The notes under the pieces are model-generated. The model ran no database searches. It had not been told where the DNA came from and saw only the letters and a list, made by a program, of their open reading frames with translations. A stretch of 64,000 bases of DNA, from the NCBI GenBank assembly GCA_029255685.2, contig CM055318.2, positions 68,233,136-68,297,135 on the forward strand. The letters run 5' to 3'. Positions 34,607 to 45,779 of this stretch are shown one piece after another (within the stretch, counting starts at the first letter, position 1; every line of letters begins with the position of its first letter). A program made the translations under genes and the position numbers. Source of the DNA: Silene conica (lineage: Eukaryota > Streptophyta > Magnoliopsida > Caryophyllales > Caryophyllaceae).

Positions 34607-35389
34607 TGTTGGAAGTCAGCAACAATTTGAGGAGTTTGTTGTCCCACATCGGTGGGCAACAACACTCATCTCTTGCTTTTATACCTTCCTTCAATTCCTT
34701 TGTATGGTTAAGAGATTGGTCCAAGGTGGATTTTGTGTGTGTTTCTTGGGCCACTGGGTTTGGGTCCAACACACGCGCGCGCGCCGGCCCGACACGAGCT
34801 CGGGCTCGGGTAGAGCCCCTACGGGGCGGGCTGAAGGCCCTCTTTTATCCTTTGGGCCTATTTTATTTTTGTTGGACTTCTTTGTCTGACTCGGTCAGTC
34901 AAAGACTGTTAGTGGGTGAGATATTTTCTCCCTACTAACAGCTCTGACCTAGCGTTTTTAGGGGGTCAATTTTCGGACTTTAACCTCTGCTATTTTTCTA
35001 TAAATAGCATATCCCTTTTCAGCAGAAAACACAACATACAACAAAATATGATCACTCTCCTTTCTCTCTTTTCTTCTATCTCGAATTCTGGGTAATGCAA
35101 AAGTCGTTCCAGGTTTCTAGTCTACAGTGGGCAAGTCTGTAAGGTAGCATTAGTGTAAACCTTGGGAAACTATCGGTCATTATTGATCGCCACCTCGGTC
35201 GTACAGGAAAATAGTTTTCAAGGCAGTGGTTCTGTACCACGTCACTACCTTCCTCTTTCGGTATTTCTAGTCTTTCTTTCGGTTACTGCAAATTCTCTAT
35301 TCTGTTCAATTACAGTTCTTTCCCAAATTCTGTAATTTTTGTCCTACAGTTATACACGCATTAGATAAACCGAACTAATTTCATTAACA
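34607..35389 (+). repeat. 3' LTR of the first Copia element
   Basis: It starts TGTTGGAAGTCAGC after the purine tract AGTAGGGGAT and ends ATTAACA, 783 bp. It contains a GC-rich block (about 34775-34850) and a TATA-like TATAAATAGCA at about 35000, the usual place for the LTR promoter. Confidence 0.75.
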
Positions 35390-36426
35390 CAATCATATTT
35401 GCAGGGTATCAAAATTTTCACCAAAAAGCTCACTTTAATCAATTGTGCGTGGCTGCTTTGTATAAATGAACAAGAGATTAGTATAAAGGGAAATCAGATG
35501 TCGTTTTAGGTGATACCCATTTACCAAGGGGACCATGGTTTTCAATTTAAATTTCTCGATCAAATTGTTTGTCGTAATTTGATATTCACTAAATTTGAAA
35601 AAAACGATTTTTTAATAAATTATTTAAAAATCATCATTATATATATAAAAAAAATTGTATTTCTGTCTATGTGGCATAATGTGGTGCAAGAATGAGGGTA
35701 TTCAAGCTCTCTTATTCAATTTTAGAAATTATGCTTTGTTTTAGTCAATCATGCGCGGTTATCTTTCCAGATCAGCGAACTAGAACAAATAAAAAACTGA
35801 AATTAATCATACAATCACTTAATTAACCAATATAACCGTGGCAATTAATATGTGTACCAATTCTCAAAACCAAATAAAAAACTGAAATAATTATACAACC
35901 ACCTAAACCGTGTTAATTAATATGGGTACCAACTCTCAAAACCAAATAAAAAAACTGAAATTAGTTATACAACCACCTAATTAACCATCTAAATTAATAT
36001 AACCGTGTTAATTAATATGAGTGCTAATTCTCAAAACTTAATAAAAAACTTACTTACAAATATCAATAAAAACTAATCATCAATTTTGTGGAACCAACCA
36101 CCTTATCAAAAAACCGACCTAGAGAATTTTTCAATTCATTTCATTCTTCCATAAATGTTTTGTATTCTCCATGAACTTCTCGAAAATCACAGTAGACTTT
36201 CACCTTTTTTCCTCTTAAATCCCCTTCACTTCATTTTCATTCATCATCTCCATCTTTCAACCTGTAAAACAATTTCTAAAAAACTGTTCAATATTCTCAA
36301 CAAATTCTTTTCAATTTCACAAATGGTCATGACATATGTTCTTACAATTAGTCAACTCAAATCGTTATAATTTTGTGTATTTACAATTTCACAAATGGAC
36401 ATGACAAATGTTACAATCAAAGTTTA
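35390..36426. other. Non-coding stretch, probably Helitron body, with short tandem repeats
   Basis: No gene is seen. Three tandem copies of a 70-96 bp unit (AAATAAAAAACTGAAATTA to CCAATTCTCAAAA) lie at about 35787-36037. They may belong to the Helitron whose 3' end is at 37070; I could not place its 5' end. Confidence 0.5.
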
Positions 36427-36581
36427 CATAAATTCTCATTTGTGACGATATTGTTTCGTCAAAAGCTTGTGACCTGACTGACCTCTCACAAAAAGCAAAT
36501 GGGAGAGCAAGTGGATGGGCAAGTGGGAGAAGGATTGTGAGACGTCACACGCTTGTGACCGTCACAAACAAGACTATCTGT
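36427..36581. mobile_element. MITE of the TTTGTGACGG family
   Basis: AAAGTTTA flanks both ends (36419-36426, 36582-36589). The ends are CATAAATTCTCATTTGTGAC and GTCACAAACAAGAC plus a short tail. The inner part is shortened relative to the copies at 22463 and 61356. Confidence 0.85.
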
Positions 36582-37040
36582 AAAGTTTAAACTTAAATGT
36601 ACGGTGGATATTACAAATATTACCCATGCACAAGGATGGGGAGCCAGGAAGCTTTGTTCAATCACACAAATTTTGGGGTACACAAGCAACGAGAGGATAC
36701 CGTATTTCGTATTCCGTTAAATAATTATACTTGATTCCGGAATAATGTATTCGAGTTTGTCTATGGTTGGGTTTGATTATTATACTCGATTTCAGAATAT
36801 AGTATTCCGTTTGTTTAAGTTAAATAATTTAATTAAATTTCAGATTATAAAATATTTGAAACAAATTTTTTTCCAAATTTTTAACAAAAACGTATTTTAC
36901 TGAAAATTAGTAATTTCTCATTTCTGAAGTGATATGTCAAACGTATAATGTTTAATGATTTTTTAAAATAAACCAAGTATTGCTTTATTGTAGTAACGAC
37001 AGTAATTGATCACATACTTTACAAAATTGAAATTAGCAAC

Positions 37041-37070
37041 CCCGTGAATTTTCACGGGTGTTACACTAGT
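37041..37070 (+). mobile_element. Helitron 3' terminus (plus strand)
   Basis: The hairpin CCCGTGAATTTTCACGGG is followed by TGTTACACTAGT. Same terminal 30 bases as the minus-strand end at 18230-18268, so both come from one family. The 5' TC end was not located; the body probably includes the tandem repeats at 35787-36037. Confidence 0.65.
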
Positions 37071-37119
37071 TTCTTTATAAAAAGGGTTCTTCAATTAACT
37101 TATTGAGACATCATTCCTT

Positions 37120-37873
37120 GGGTCTTTTACTAAAACAACCATTTTTTATAAAGTATTTCCCAAACTAACCGTTTTTAAATTTTAATTCCCATTTTAAATA
37201 TTTTAAGGTTTTAACAATGTAATTAATTTTGACAATTGCTTGTTTGGGCAATAATTTAGGCAAAAGATCAATTCGGTAAGAGATTTATACGATTTTAAAA
37301 TTTAATTTCTCATAATGGCAACTAATTAATACATACTCCATATATATTTTCTAACATCATGTAAATATTAATAGACTAGTAGTTTTTTTTCTTTTCAATC
37401 TTTATTTTTAATTTTTTTTATAAATGTCACATGTATGTTACAACATAATGTATGATTATATCGAAGAAATAATGTGACGTGAATTAACTTCTCCCTCTAT
37501 TTAATACATCAACCTTAGTCAATTTTAGATTCTTACAACAAACAAAATTAACATTTAAATTACGAGCAAAGTGATAAAATTACAATTAAAAATTTAGAAC
37601 CCAAAATTAAACAAAACAATACTTGAAAAAATTACGACCATTTTACTTCCCTTCACAAATCATTCCATTTAATTTTTTATTTCGTCATTAAATAACATAT
37701 TTATTAATTTTTTGCCAAACTAGCGCCTTTAAGCCTAATTTATTTCCCAAACTAACCATTATCAAGATTAATTATGTTTCTAAAGTTTTAACATGGTAAA
37801 ATGGTAATTAAAATTTGAGAATGGTTAGTTTGGTAAATACTTTAAGGAAAATAGTCATTCTAGTAAAAGACCC
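37120..37873. mobile_element. Mutator-like MITE with about 100-bp inverted ends
   Basis: The ends GGGTCTTTTACTA and TAGTAAAAGACCC are exact inverses and extend, with drift, through CCAAACTAACC blocks to about 100 bp. CATTCCTT flanks both sides (37112-37119, 37874-37881). The core is AT-rich and empty. Confidence 0.88.
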
Positions 37874-37964
37874 CATTCCTTCCTATATAAATGTTTGAGG
37901 CGGCAGTGGTAATTAGAAAAGTTCATTAAATTAGGCGATGATTCGAAGTAATGTTTCAATGATG

Positions 37965-38905
37965 AATAGCGATTTGGTAAACAACATATTGCAAAAAAAA
38001 TACTTCGTAGCATATTTGAGGCAATTAGTATGTTTGACCAATCAATATGCTATTTAGACTGTTTGACAAACAACATATTGGAAGAGTAGATTAGGCTTGA
38101 ATATGCTATTTTGGAATATGTTGCTCCCCAGCATATTCAAAGAGTATATTAGCAAAAATAAAAAATGACCTTTTTACCCTTCAAAAAATATTAGCCTTAT
38201 TTTTGTTTCACATTGCTCATTCTCTCCTATTTATGCAAAAGGTACGTTTATTTTTCCTCTAACTTGTTTTTTCAATTTTTCTAAAAATTATTTAGTAACA
38301 TATTTCATGTGTAATGTGTATTGATTGTTTTTGTTTGTTTATGATTTGATTTTTCTTAACTCAAAACTTATAAAGTAATTAATTTCCGTTAAATCCATTT
38401 TATACGGTGTTTTAGTGGTTATAGCAGTAAGGAATTTGGTGAAACAAACTACGTCGCTCGATTTGTGCTATAAATTATAGCAACTGTCGTCAAAACTTGA
38501 AATTCTCTCTGCAATTGTGTATTGAGATAACATAGTGATTTGGCTTTGGGGCGACAACTATAATAGGGCAGAAAAGATTAGCAATAATGGTCATTCCTCG
38601 CAATCTGCAACCGAGTCGTCGGGAACCAAAGAAATGTCAACTATCCTTGATAACATTACTTCTAGTTTGATGGCTAGTAGATGAAATCGACATTAATTAT
38701 TAAAGTTGTTTGTGTGATGTATTTTGACAAATATTAGTCAATAATTTATTCATGTTCTTTTATTGTCATTTAACAAATAATTGAAATAATCTGCTAACTA
38801 CCAAACACCTCTGACAATTTCTGCTAATTGAATATGCTAGTCAAATCTGCTGTCACAATCTGTTTCTACTAATATTAATCTGTTGTTTACCGAATAGAGC
38901 TTAGG
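37965..38905. mobile_element. Probable hAT-like MITE with worn ends
   Basis: The left end GCGATTTGGTAAACAACATA and the reversed right end GCTCTATTCGGTAAACAACA are similar over about 25 bp. No target duplication is clear. A short open stretch near 38540-38680 (NNGHSSQSATESSGTKEM) ends in a stop and may be the tail of a captured or transposon gene; I do not recognise it. Confidence 0.4.
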
Positions 38906-39764
38906 TAAGACAAGCCCACGCTGAAATAGAATGGCCCAAAAGTTCCCATTGAACCAGCCAAGTATAAAACATATGGACAGATGTGCCATGTGCACAGAAG
39001 ATTTCAGTAGGGCGGGTTTTGGTGGATCTCGTCTCGCACACGCCCTAATTTGATGCGGATGTGAGTAAGTAGTTTATGGGTGGAGGGTGTGGGGCGGGTA
39101 TCAAAAGTGACATTCGTCTCGAGTCGTGGCACTCATGATTAACCCCATCCCAATTAACATCCTTACCCTTGCAGCGTGCTTGTGTATGTGCAAGTCTCCA
39201 GACCAGGGAATCAGGGATGTCTAATACCCCGGGCGACCACAAGCAGCGGAATTGGGTCTCCAGTTTTGGCCACTTAATTTATACATGTTATTGATGAGAT
39301 TCAATACAAACCTCGACGTGTAGCTCATTTATACGTTCATATTTAGAACCTTTAATTTTATTATGTAGCGGACCTCCATTTACTTTAAGATGCCCTCGTA
39401 AGTAAAGGGTTCATTGCAATTTTCACTCCCATTTCACAAATTTATGAATGCGCTTCTCCGGCGTAGCATAGGCGGTAAATTGAACCGATTCTCTATTGTT
39501 TCACGATTGATAGAGAAGTGTTTCGCGTAAAAAGAAGGGTTTTTCACTTGTCAGTATTCATCTCCAGAAAATCAATTGACAAATAAAGCCATCACAAAGA
39601 AGGGTTTTTCACTTGATAAAGATTAATGTCAATTTCTTCTATTACACAACTCATATAACGAAAGCAATAACAACAATCTAATCTGTGTTATACAACAATC
39701 TTACCCAAAAACTAATAAGCTCTCGATTTTTTCCTTAAATATCATCATATACCAACAAGTTAAT
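38906..39764. other. Stretch without a recognised gene before the LINE
   Basis: It includes a GC-richer patch at about 39010-39245 resembling a worn hAT arm, and two copies of AAGAAGGGTTTTTCACTTG at about 39532 and 39599. No supported ORF. Confidence 0.4.
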
Positions 39765-41463
39765 AGTTTATCTTAAATATCTTCGGGCAAATATTGGATG
39801 GAAGCCGGGTATACAGTCTTCTCTAAATGTTTGGACTGCGAAGTGGGTGGATGGCGAGGTTCCTGAAGTAAGACCGCATCTGGTAACGGTGGACATAAAT
39901 AATCTGCGTAATTTGAAGGTGGGGGATTTGATTATGCAGGATGGTTCTTGGAAGGAAACAAGAGTTAGAGAGATTTTCGTGGATGATTTTGTTGTAAAAA
40001 TTCTGGCCATGCCCATTAGCTTTTCACGATTGGCAGATGAAATATATTGGTTAGGGATAACAACGGGACTCTACACGGTCAAAAGTGGGTATAATGCTTG
40101 TTTTCAGGATTATTTTGCTAAAAGGCAGTCAGACAGGGATAGGTCACGTTTGGATTCTATTCCTATTCTGTCCATGTTTCCGCCGCTTACGCCGTTTTAT
40201 CTAATTACCGCACACAGAATTTTTTTACATTGCAACTGCTCGAAGGCTATGATCAATCTCAGAGACAGTAGTAGGCTGTAAGTAATTCTTAGTCCAAGGC
40301 TTCTCCAGTTGTTAGGCCTGGGCATTATGGCATGCTAACTTCCCGCTTGTCCTAGCAAGGTATCAAGTAGGGTAGGGAGAGCCCGTGCCGTATCGATTTT
40401 TTCTCTTCTTTATGTAAAAAACCGCCCCGATCCTTTATATATCTGGTAAATTCTTCAAGAAACGCTTGTGGAAGCTGCCGGGACCACAATGCTGAAAGAT
40501 TCTTGTCTGGAAAATTGTTACGAGAACTTTACCGGTTGGAGAGGAACTGCTTAAGAGGACTATGGAGTTGAATGTGTCATGTCGTTTATGTGAGAGAGGG
40601 GATGAGCTCGTTGAATCTTTAAATCATCTGTTTAAAGATTGCCCCGTTGTGAGACGTATATGGAAAGGCTCTTTGATAGGTTTGAATTGTGATGGCACGA
40701 AAGGTTTGGATGTTAGGATATGGATTGTTAACTGGATTGAATTCTTGTGGAATTCTGATAAGGAGCAGGAGTCTTTGACGTACTTCATGGCTACTTTATG
40801 GCATATCTAGATTGCTAGGAATAATGCCATTTTTGATAGGGATCCATTCATTCCTTCTGTGTTTTACAAGCAGGTCTGTGGGAATGCGAGTATCACGTCT
40901 CGTGTGTTGTGATGAAGAATGACAGGCAGGAACTTTATGGATGTGAGTTGGACGGACTATCTGACATGGGAATGGGGTGGAATGTAAGGATGTAAGGGAT
41001 TTGATTCCCTTTTTTATGATTCGGCATAGTCATCATGGTGGTGAGTATAGGTGAAGGTGGATGCGGCATGGAAAGGTAAGGATTTGGCTTCTGTGGGATG
41101 GGTGCTATATGGAATCGGTGGGGATGTGATGGCAGAGGAATCAAGGTTTATTTTTGCGGAATCACCAGCACAGGCGGAGGCGAGGGGCATTTTGGAAGTG
41201 CTCAAGTGGGCCAGATGCTTTGACCTGTTACACCTTGGTATATTATCTGACTGTTTGCAGGTTATTCTTCAAGTGGCGGGATTGGAAAGGGCTCATCATC
41301 ATTGGGGAGGTGTCATTGCGGACGTTTGGTCTATCGCTGCAGCTTTTCATTGTTTGAGTATTAGTTTTATTCCTCGTAGTATTAATAAGCGAGCTCATGA
41401 GTTGGCTCGCCGGGTTATAGTGATTTTTTTTAGATGTCCTTACTACTGCCAAAAAAAAAAAAA
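39765..41463 (+). mobile_element. 5'-truncated LINE: ORF2 tail with zinc-knuckle and RNase H parts
   Basis: ACAAGTTAAT occurs before it (39755-39764) and after its poly(A) run (41467-41476), so this is one truncated insertion. Coding pieces, in different frames: GWKPGIQSSLNVWTAKWVDG from about 39797 with YTVKSGYN near 40080, which is the region after the reverse transcriptase; a zf-RVT piece at 40562-40810 with C..C and H....C (CRLCERGDELVESLNHLFKD); and an RNase H domain at about 41051-41430 (KVDAAWKGKD, QAEARGILEV, SDCLQVI, HCLSISFIPRSINKRAHELA). The frame is broken at least twice and the catalytic reverse transcriptase is absent. The same family appears at 53820. Confidence 0.85.
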
Positions 41464-41955
41464 CCGACAAGTTAATTTGCCTTTTTTCGCCAACAATTAC
41501 AAAATGCAATTCTCCCCAACCTCAAAAGATTCAATCCTTCTTGATTCTTTTTTTATTAAGACGGGGAGTTTTAATCCTTCCGAGCATGCAAGAATACCAT
41601 GCTAACCACCACGTATCATCTAAGATCAATCCATTCCACAACAAAAGTTAAACCAGCTCCAAAATCCTACAAAATGGAGTACTCCGTTTCAAAATGGAGT
41701 ACTCCTTCTCGAGCGATGACAATCGACAACGCTACCGCACTTTTGTTTAATGCCACTCTCGCACAACTTGAGTGACATTAGAAAAAACGATCTTAAACTT
41801 CCGACATTCCTTCCTAGTCCTACTAATGCTACAATTTACTACAACTAATTACTAGAATTAGATTCATCATCATTCACTAATCACAACTTCATCCATTAAC
41901 TAAAAACTACCATCCGCAATTAGAATTAGCATAATTACTAATACGAGTATGATCC
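41464..41955. other. Stretch between LINE and trihelix gene
   Basis: Contains the LINE target duplication and, next to the stop at 41956, what is likely the 3' untranslated part of the minus-strand trihelix gene. A doubled GGAGTACTCC(G/T)T-like block lies near 41675-41705. No ORF. Confidence 0.4.
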
Positions 41956-42975
41956 TCACAACTCGATTCCACGATGACGATAACTTCCCTCATCACGACC
42001 ACCGCGACTCCTCCGACCACCACCACCACCACCGCGATTAAACTGCAAAAACTCGAGCTGCAATTTCATAAGAAACTTACTCCTCTGAATTTCCATCTCC
42101 TTAACAAACACCATCCTCTGCTTCTCCATCTTCACTATATCCTCCAACTTCCCCCTCTCCGCAGCCTCATACGCCTCCCCAAGCCTCTCAATTGCCATCA
42201 TCAACTCATCTATCCCGGACTTCTTCTCCTTTCCCTTCTTCTCCTTTCCCTTCTTCCCCTCACTTCCACCACTGCTCACATTCATCTCCACCCTCTGCCT
42301 CTTCTTGCTCTTGTTACGCAACCAACACTCTTTTTCCGAGTCCGAGTCTGAGACTGTGTCTGAGTCTAAATCTACCACTGCAGGTGGCCGAACCTTCAGT
42401 GTTTCCCCTCTCATACCACCCACATTGCCTCCACTAACATTATAATTATTATAATTATGAATGATAGTATTATGAAGATTAAACCTCTGTTGTACCGAAA
42501 ACGGTGTCGGAAATGGAAAATCAGGCCTAATTACTTGCTGCGGCGGTGATAATTCCAAATGCGGAAAAGGTTTCGGTAACGGTAATGGCAGCGGAATCCC
42601 GAGAGGAATTCCGACCGGAACCTCCTTCTGAACCGGTGCAATAATCCGGTCCAACAGGTCATAAAATGGCCAGTAAGAAGGACCGTAACCAGCTAAGACC
42701 TTGGATTTTTCAGACTTATACTTATTAATCACCGCATCAATGCGATTCTTACACTGAATGTGGGTCTTGGGAGTAATGCCGTACTTAACAATGGCGGAAA
42801 TTTCATTCCAGTTGATATGAGAAACATTACCTCGTCGAAGCTCAAGGTAACGGTGGGCCCACGCGTTGATTAGCACCGAGGTGGAGTCGTCGGTCCATGA
42901 GTCGTCGCTTCCAGCGCCGTATAAGGCGGTGATTCGGCCGGAGTGTGGTTGTTTTTGTTTGGCGTAGACGTTCAT
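41956..42975 (-). CDS. Trihelix (GT) transcription factor, SIP1/ASIL type
   Basis: An intact single-exon gene of 339 residues. The N-terminal trihelix DNA-binding domain spans about residues 26-90: DSWTDDSTSVLINAWAHRYL, then INWNEISAIV and HIQCKNRIDAVINKYKSEKS. The three spaced Trp of the helices are Trp27, Trp39 and Trp56 (WTDD, AWA, NWNEI). Next come a Pro-rich stretch (about 122-162), an acidic patch DLDSDTVSDSDSEKE (about 202-216), a basic likely nuclear signal KSKKRQRVE (222-230), a Lys/Gly run (240-252), a long C-terminal helix or coiled coil (about 255-312) and a Gly/Arg tail. This order is that of the SIP1 clade (6b-interacting protein/ASIL), nuclear repressors of seed and other genes. 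The lack of introns is usual for this clade. It is one of the few whole host genes here. Confidence 0.94.
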   Translation of the reverse strand: MNVYAKQKQPHSGRITALYGAGSDDSWTDDSTSVLINAWAHRYLELRRGNVSHINWNEISAIVKYGITPKTHIQCKNRIDAVINKYKSEKSKVLAGYGPSYWPFYDLLDRIIAPVQKEVPVGIPLGIPLPLPLPKPFPHLELSPPQQVIRPDFPFPTPFSVQQRFNLHNTIIHNYNNYNVSGGNVGGMRGETLKVRPPAVVDLDSDTVSDSDSEKECWLRNKSKKRQRVEMNVSSGGSEGKKGKEKKGKEKKSGIDELMMAIERLGEAYEAAERGKLEDIVKMEKQRMVFVKEMEIQRSKFLMKLQLEFLQFNRGGGGGGRRSRGGRDEGSYRHRGIEL

Positions 42976-44399
42976 GAAGAGAGATAAAATTAGGGTTTTG
43001 GAGAAGAGGAAATGAGAGAGGAATTGGGGATTTTTGGGGTTTTAATGTACGTGAGCGTTACCGAGGAACGGGAGTTGATCAGAGGAAAGGCTGTTAACAT
43101 TGATCCTCTCAATTACTTTCCCCCTCCGTTACTTTTCGATTCCATGGTCGAGATATTATCTCCAACACTAGTTCTCTTTACCACGACGATCTCATCCCGT
43201 GTATTTTTACAAATTTTGTTCATTTTATAGTTGAATGTGACCACCTTTTTATAAATAATCATCACTTTTAAAACATACTTATCAAAATGATCACTATTTA
43301 ATCAAGAGTGATCACTACTTATCAAAATGTTATCACTTTACGACGATCGCACATACGATCACTAGGAATAATATATACTATATAAAAACGAAGAAAAGGG
43401 ATAATACTTAATAGGATTGAGATACTGCAGGTCAGCGACTGTTTTTCGCTAAAAATTTTGTGATTGAGGTAGTGGAAAGAATCATAACTCGTTAACACAA
43501 CTCTTTCTTAAGAGTTAAAAGACATACTCCAAACTCCAAACCCGTTATAATAAAATGTTAAAATGTTAAAATGAAAAGATGTTGAGAGAGCTCATAATAA
43601 AAATCGATCAAAACTTGTAGTCTCATAATTAATTTTAGACCCTCTTGTTCTCTCCATTTCATTTTATTATTATTTTTTTCTTCAAATTTATTTCGAATCA
43701 ATTGTTTTCATTCTAAATGTACTACTCCCTAAATAATTGCAATCCATCGCTTATCACAATCATTTTATAACTCATTTTAAATCCACTCAATATAGCGTAA
43801 AATAATATAGCTTGAAGTAAGGAAGTATTTTTGACTAGTTTATGTGCAAAGTGAGCAATTAAATTTACGAATGCTAACCCTTTCTTTGTCTATGAATGAA
43901 TCATCAAATTAAAAGACATTTTTTTTGTATAAAAGATTTGAAAAAAAATATACGACAATCAAATAAAAGGGATGAAGGTGGTGGAAACATACGGGGTATT
44001 TAGGGTAATATTATTGGTCAGATCGGCCAAAGTTTTAAAACTCTGCCACATCAGCTTTACACTAACTTTTATTATTTCTTTATTATTCAGACTTACCTTA
44101 GACACTTCAAACTTTGTACATTATCCGTCAGACCCACCTTAGACTCTACTTTTTTTTCACATTACTTTTTATGTACAACAAAAATGACACATGGCAACCA
44201 TTTTTTGAATAATTTCAATAGAAAGTAGGGTCAAGACTCACTCAAAGTTTTAAGTTGAGTCTTGAATATCCAAGACTCAACTTAAGAGTTAAGATTTTGA
44301 TAGATTATTGGTAGTTTTGGATGAGTCTTGTCTCAAGACTTGCTAAAGTCTTGTCTCAAGACTACCAATAAAAAATGACTGATTATATAAAAAACTGTT
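42976..44399. other. Upstream region of the trihelix gene and inverted-repeat debris
   Basis: The first 300 bases are the leader and promoter of the minus-strand gene. A cluster of inverted repeats lies at 44235-44370 (GAGTCTTGAATATCCAAGACTC; AGTCTTGTCTCAAGACT twice), possibly a MITE remnant. No coding sequence is supported. Confidence 0.45.
43245..43255 (-). promoter_or_regulatory. Possible TATA box of the trihelix gene
   Basis: On the minus strand TTTATAAAAA lies about 270 bases before the ATG at 42975. The distance allows a 5' leader of about 240 bases. The site is judged by sequence alone. Confidence 0.35.
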
Positions 44400-44523
44400 T
44401 GGCATACTAACTGAAAATGTAGCTTATTTTAGTGAAATGACAGAAAAGGTGTTGGAGTTGGTGTCCTCCACATGTAGTGCGATAACGTCATTGCACATAC
44501 CCTTGTACGAACAAGTGGGAGAT

Positions 44524-45504
44524 TGTTGGGGCTGGTGTCCTTGATAGTTAGTACAATGACTTATTAGATCTCTTAAAGGATCACAACGGCATACTTTGTT
44601 ATTATTATCAGTTGATCCACGTTTATCAATAACGGTTGGTTTGCTAGATAAGTTTGACGTTATTGTCATACGGATGGCGGTGATCAACTGGTCCTTATAC
44701 GTCACACCTATAGGACACGTTTGAGAGATGTGAAGGTATGAAAATACGGCCACATTTATGCCGGATATGACTAAACGGTTAGTCACAGGTATTGACTATT
44801 AAATCAGTCAATGAGATGTTGAGGTAATTATTATTTAATACGGATTAAATAATTTTAGCTAACACGGATTACATGATTAATTCGTAAATTAAATATAAAC
44901 AGTTATATTTAATTAAATATTGAATTCGTGTATTAATATAAGCAGTTATATTAATTTAGCTAATTATACAATATCGTAGTTTTTATCAGACCATTATTAA
45001 TGTATCGACTGCATTAATATCTGATAACATGTGTGCGATTTATAATTAAAAACCCGCGAATTATATTTTAACAAAACGGGTCGAATCACGCATTGGAATA
45101 AGGTAAGAGTGGAAAGCCCACTCTCACCCTAGTCCACGTTCGGCCGGCCGAGTATTACGATTACTCATTATACTGACTAATAAACTCTCTAAAAGAAAAC
45201 TAGGGTTTTTTGAGAACTTTTTTCCCAAAAACCTAGATCTCACATCTGTAAAACCTCACAAAACTCTCCCCATATTGCAAGGCAATTGGAGAGCATTTCT
45301 AGCACACGCGGCATCGTCTCAGACAAAGTCTTGGGTGCAAATTGTAGGAGGGAATTTACTTTAATTCCTGTTCTTAGGCCATTCGTGCAAATGACTTGAG
45401 GTTGTATTTCTTATTCATGTTTTTATCCTATGACCATAATTCACATATGTAAATTTCGTTATAATCCTGGAAATTTTACGGTGAATACATGTTAATTACC
45501 CACA
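44524..45504 (+). repeat. Left LTR of the Copia tandem
   Basis: It starts TGTTGGGGCTGG directly after GTGGGAGAT and ends TTAATTACCCACA, two bases before the primer site. It resembles the LTR at 52035, which carries one extra AAAGGAGAGG/CCTCTCCTTT hairpin block of about 28 bases near 52670. Confidence 0.85.
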
Positions 45505-45779
45505 AGTGGTATCAGAGTCAAGGCCACGAAAATTTTACAATTGTGTTTTTCATAAGATGTTTCAAAACTGAAAATTTTTGCATCTCATACGATGTCTCGG
45601 CCGTGTGCCAATTTCATGAGAAATCGATCATGTTTTTCGATTCTAATTTGTATATTGTTAATTAATCGATATTTTTAGCAATGTATAAATCTCTTGTTGA
45701 TGTTTATTGTTGATTTACCCGTTTCAAGTCGATAATAAACACTTGTTTGTTTTAAAATCAAAGCAGCGTTTGTAGAATT

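Larger units (their letters stand above)
28200..35389 (+). mobile_element. Broken Copia retrotransposon split by a CACTA element
   Basis: Parts, left to right: GAG-pre-integrase (VWHGKLGHVN) and integrase (ELVHTDLADF, RGGEY, SNGVAERKNR) at about 28300-28880; start of the reverse transcriptase at about 29450-29720; the CACTA insertion at 29722-32878; the rest of the reverse transcriptase (YGLKQAPKQWYGKF, LYVDDMLIF) and RNase H ([10 protein letters not shown]) at about 32880-34110; a 3' LTR at 34607-35389. Gag and the 5' LTR are not seen, and the left edge carries a short LTR-related stretch in inverted orientation. Besides the CACTA insertion it has several breaks (about four or more). A long G run (about 34414-34431) lies before the LTR. 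Confidence 0.88.

Noticed and set aside
38540-38680. Short open stretch ending KEMSTILDNITSSLMASR
   Set aside because: It looks protein-like, but there is no start, no clear acceptor and no recognised family.
41974-42437. Plus-strand ORFs opposite the trihelix gene
   Set aside because: They are shadows of the intact minus-strand gene, whose domain order and composition are convincing.
44424-44786. 120-codon minus-strand ORF, with a near copy at 51947-52264
   Set aside because: Both lie over the start of the Copia LTR; they are copies because the LTR is repeated, and the strand is opposite to the element's.
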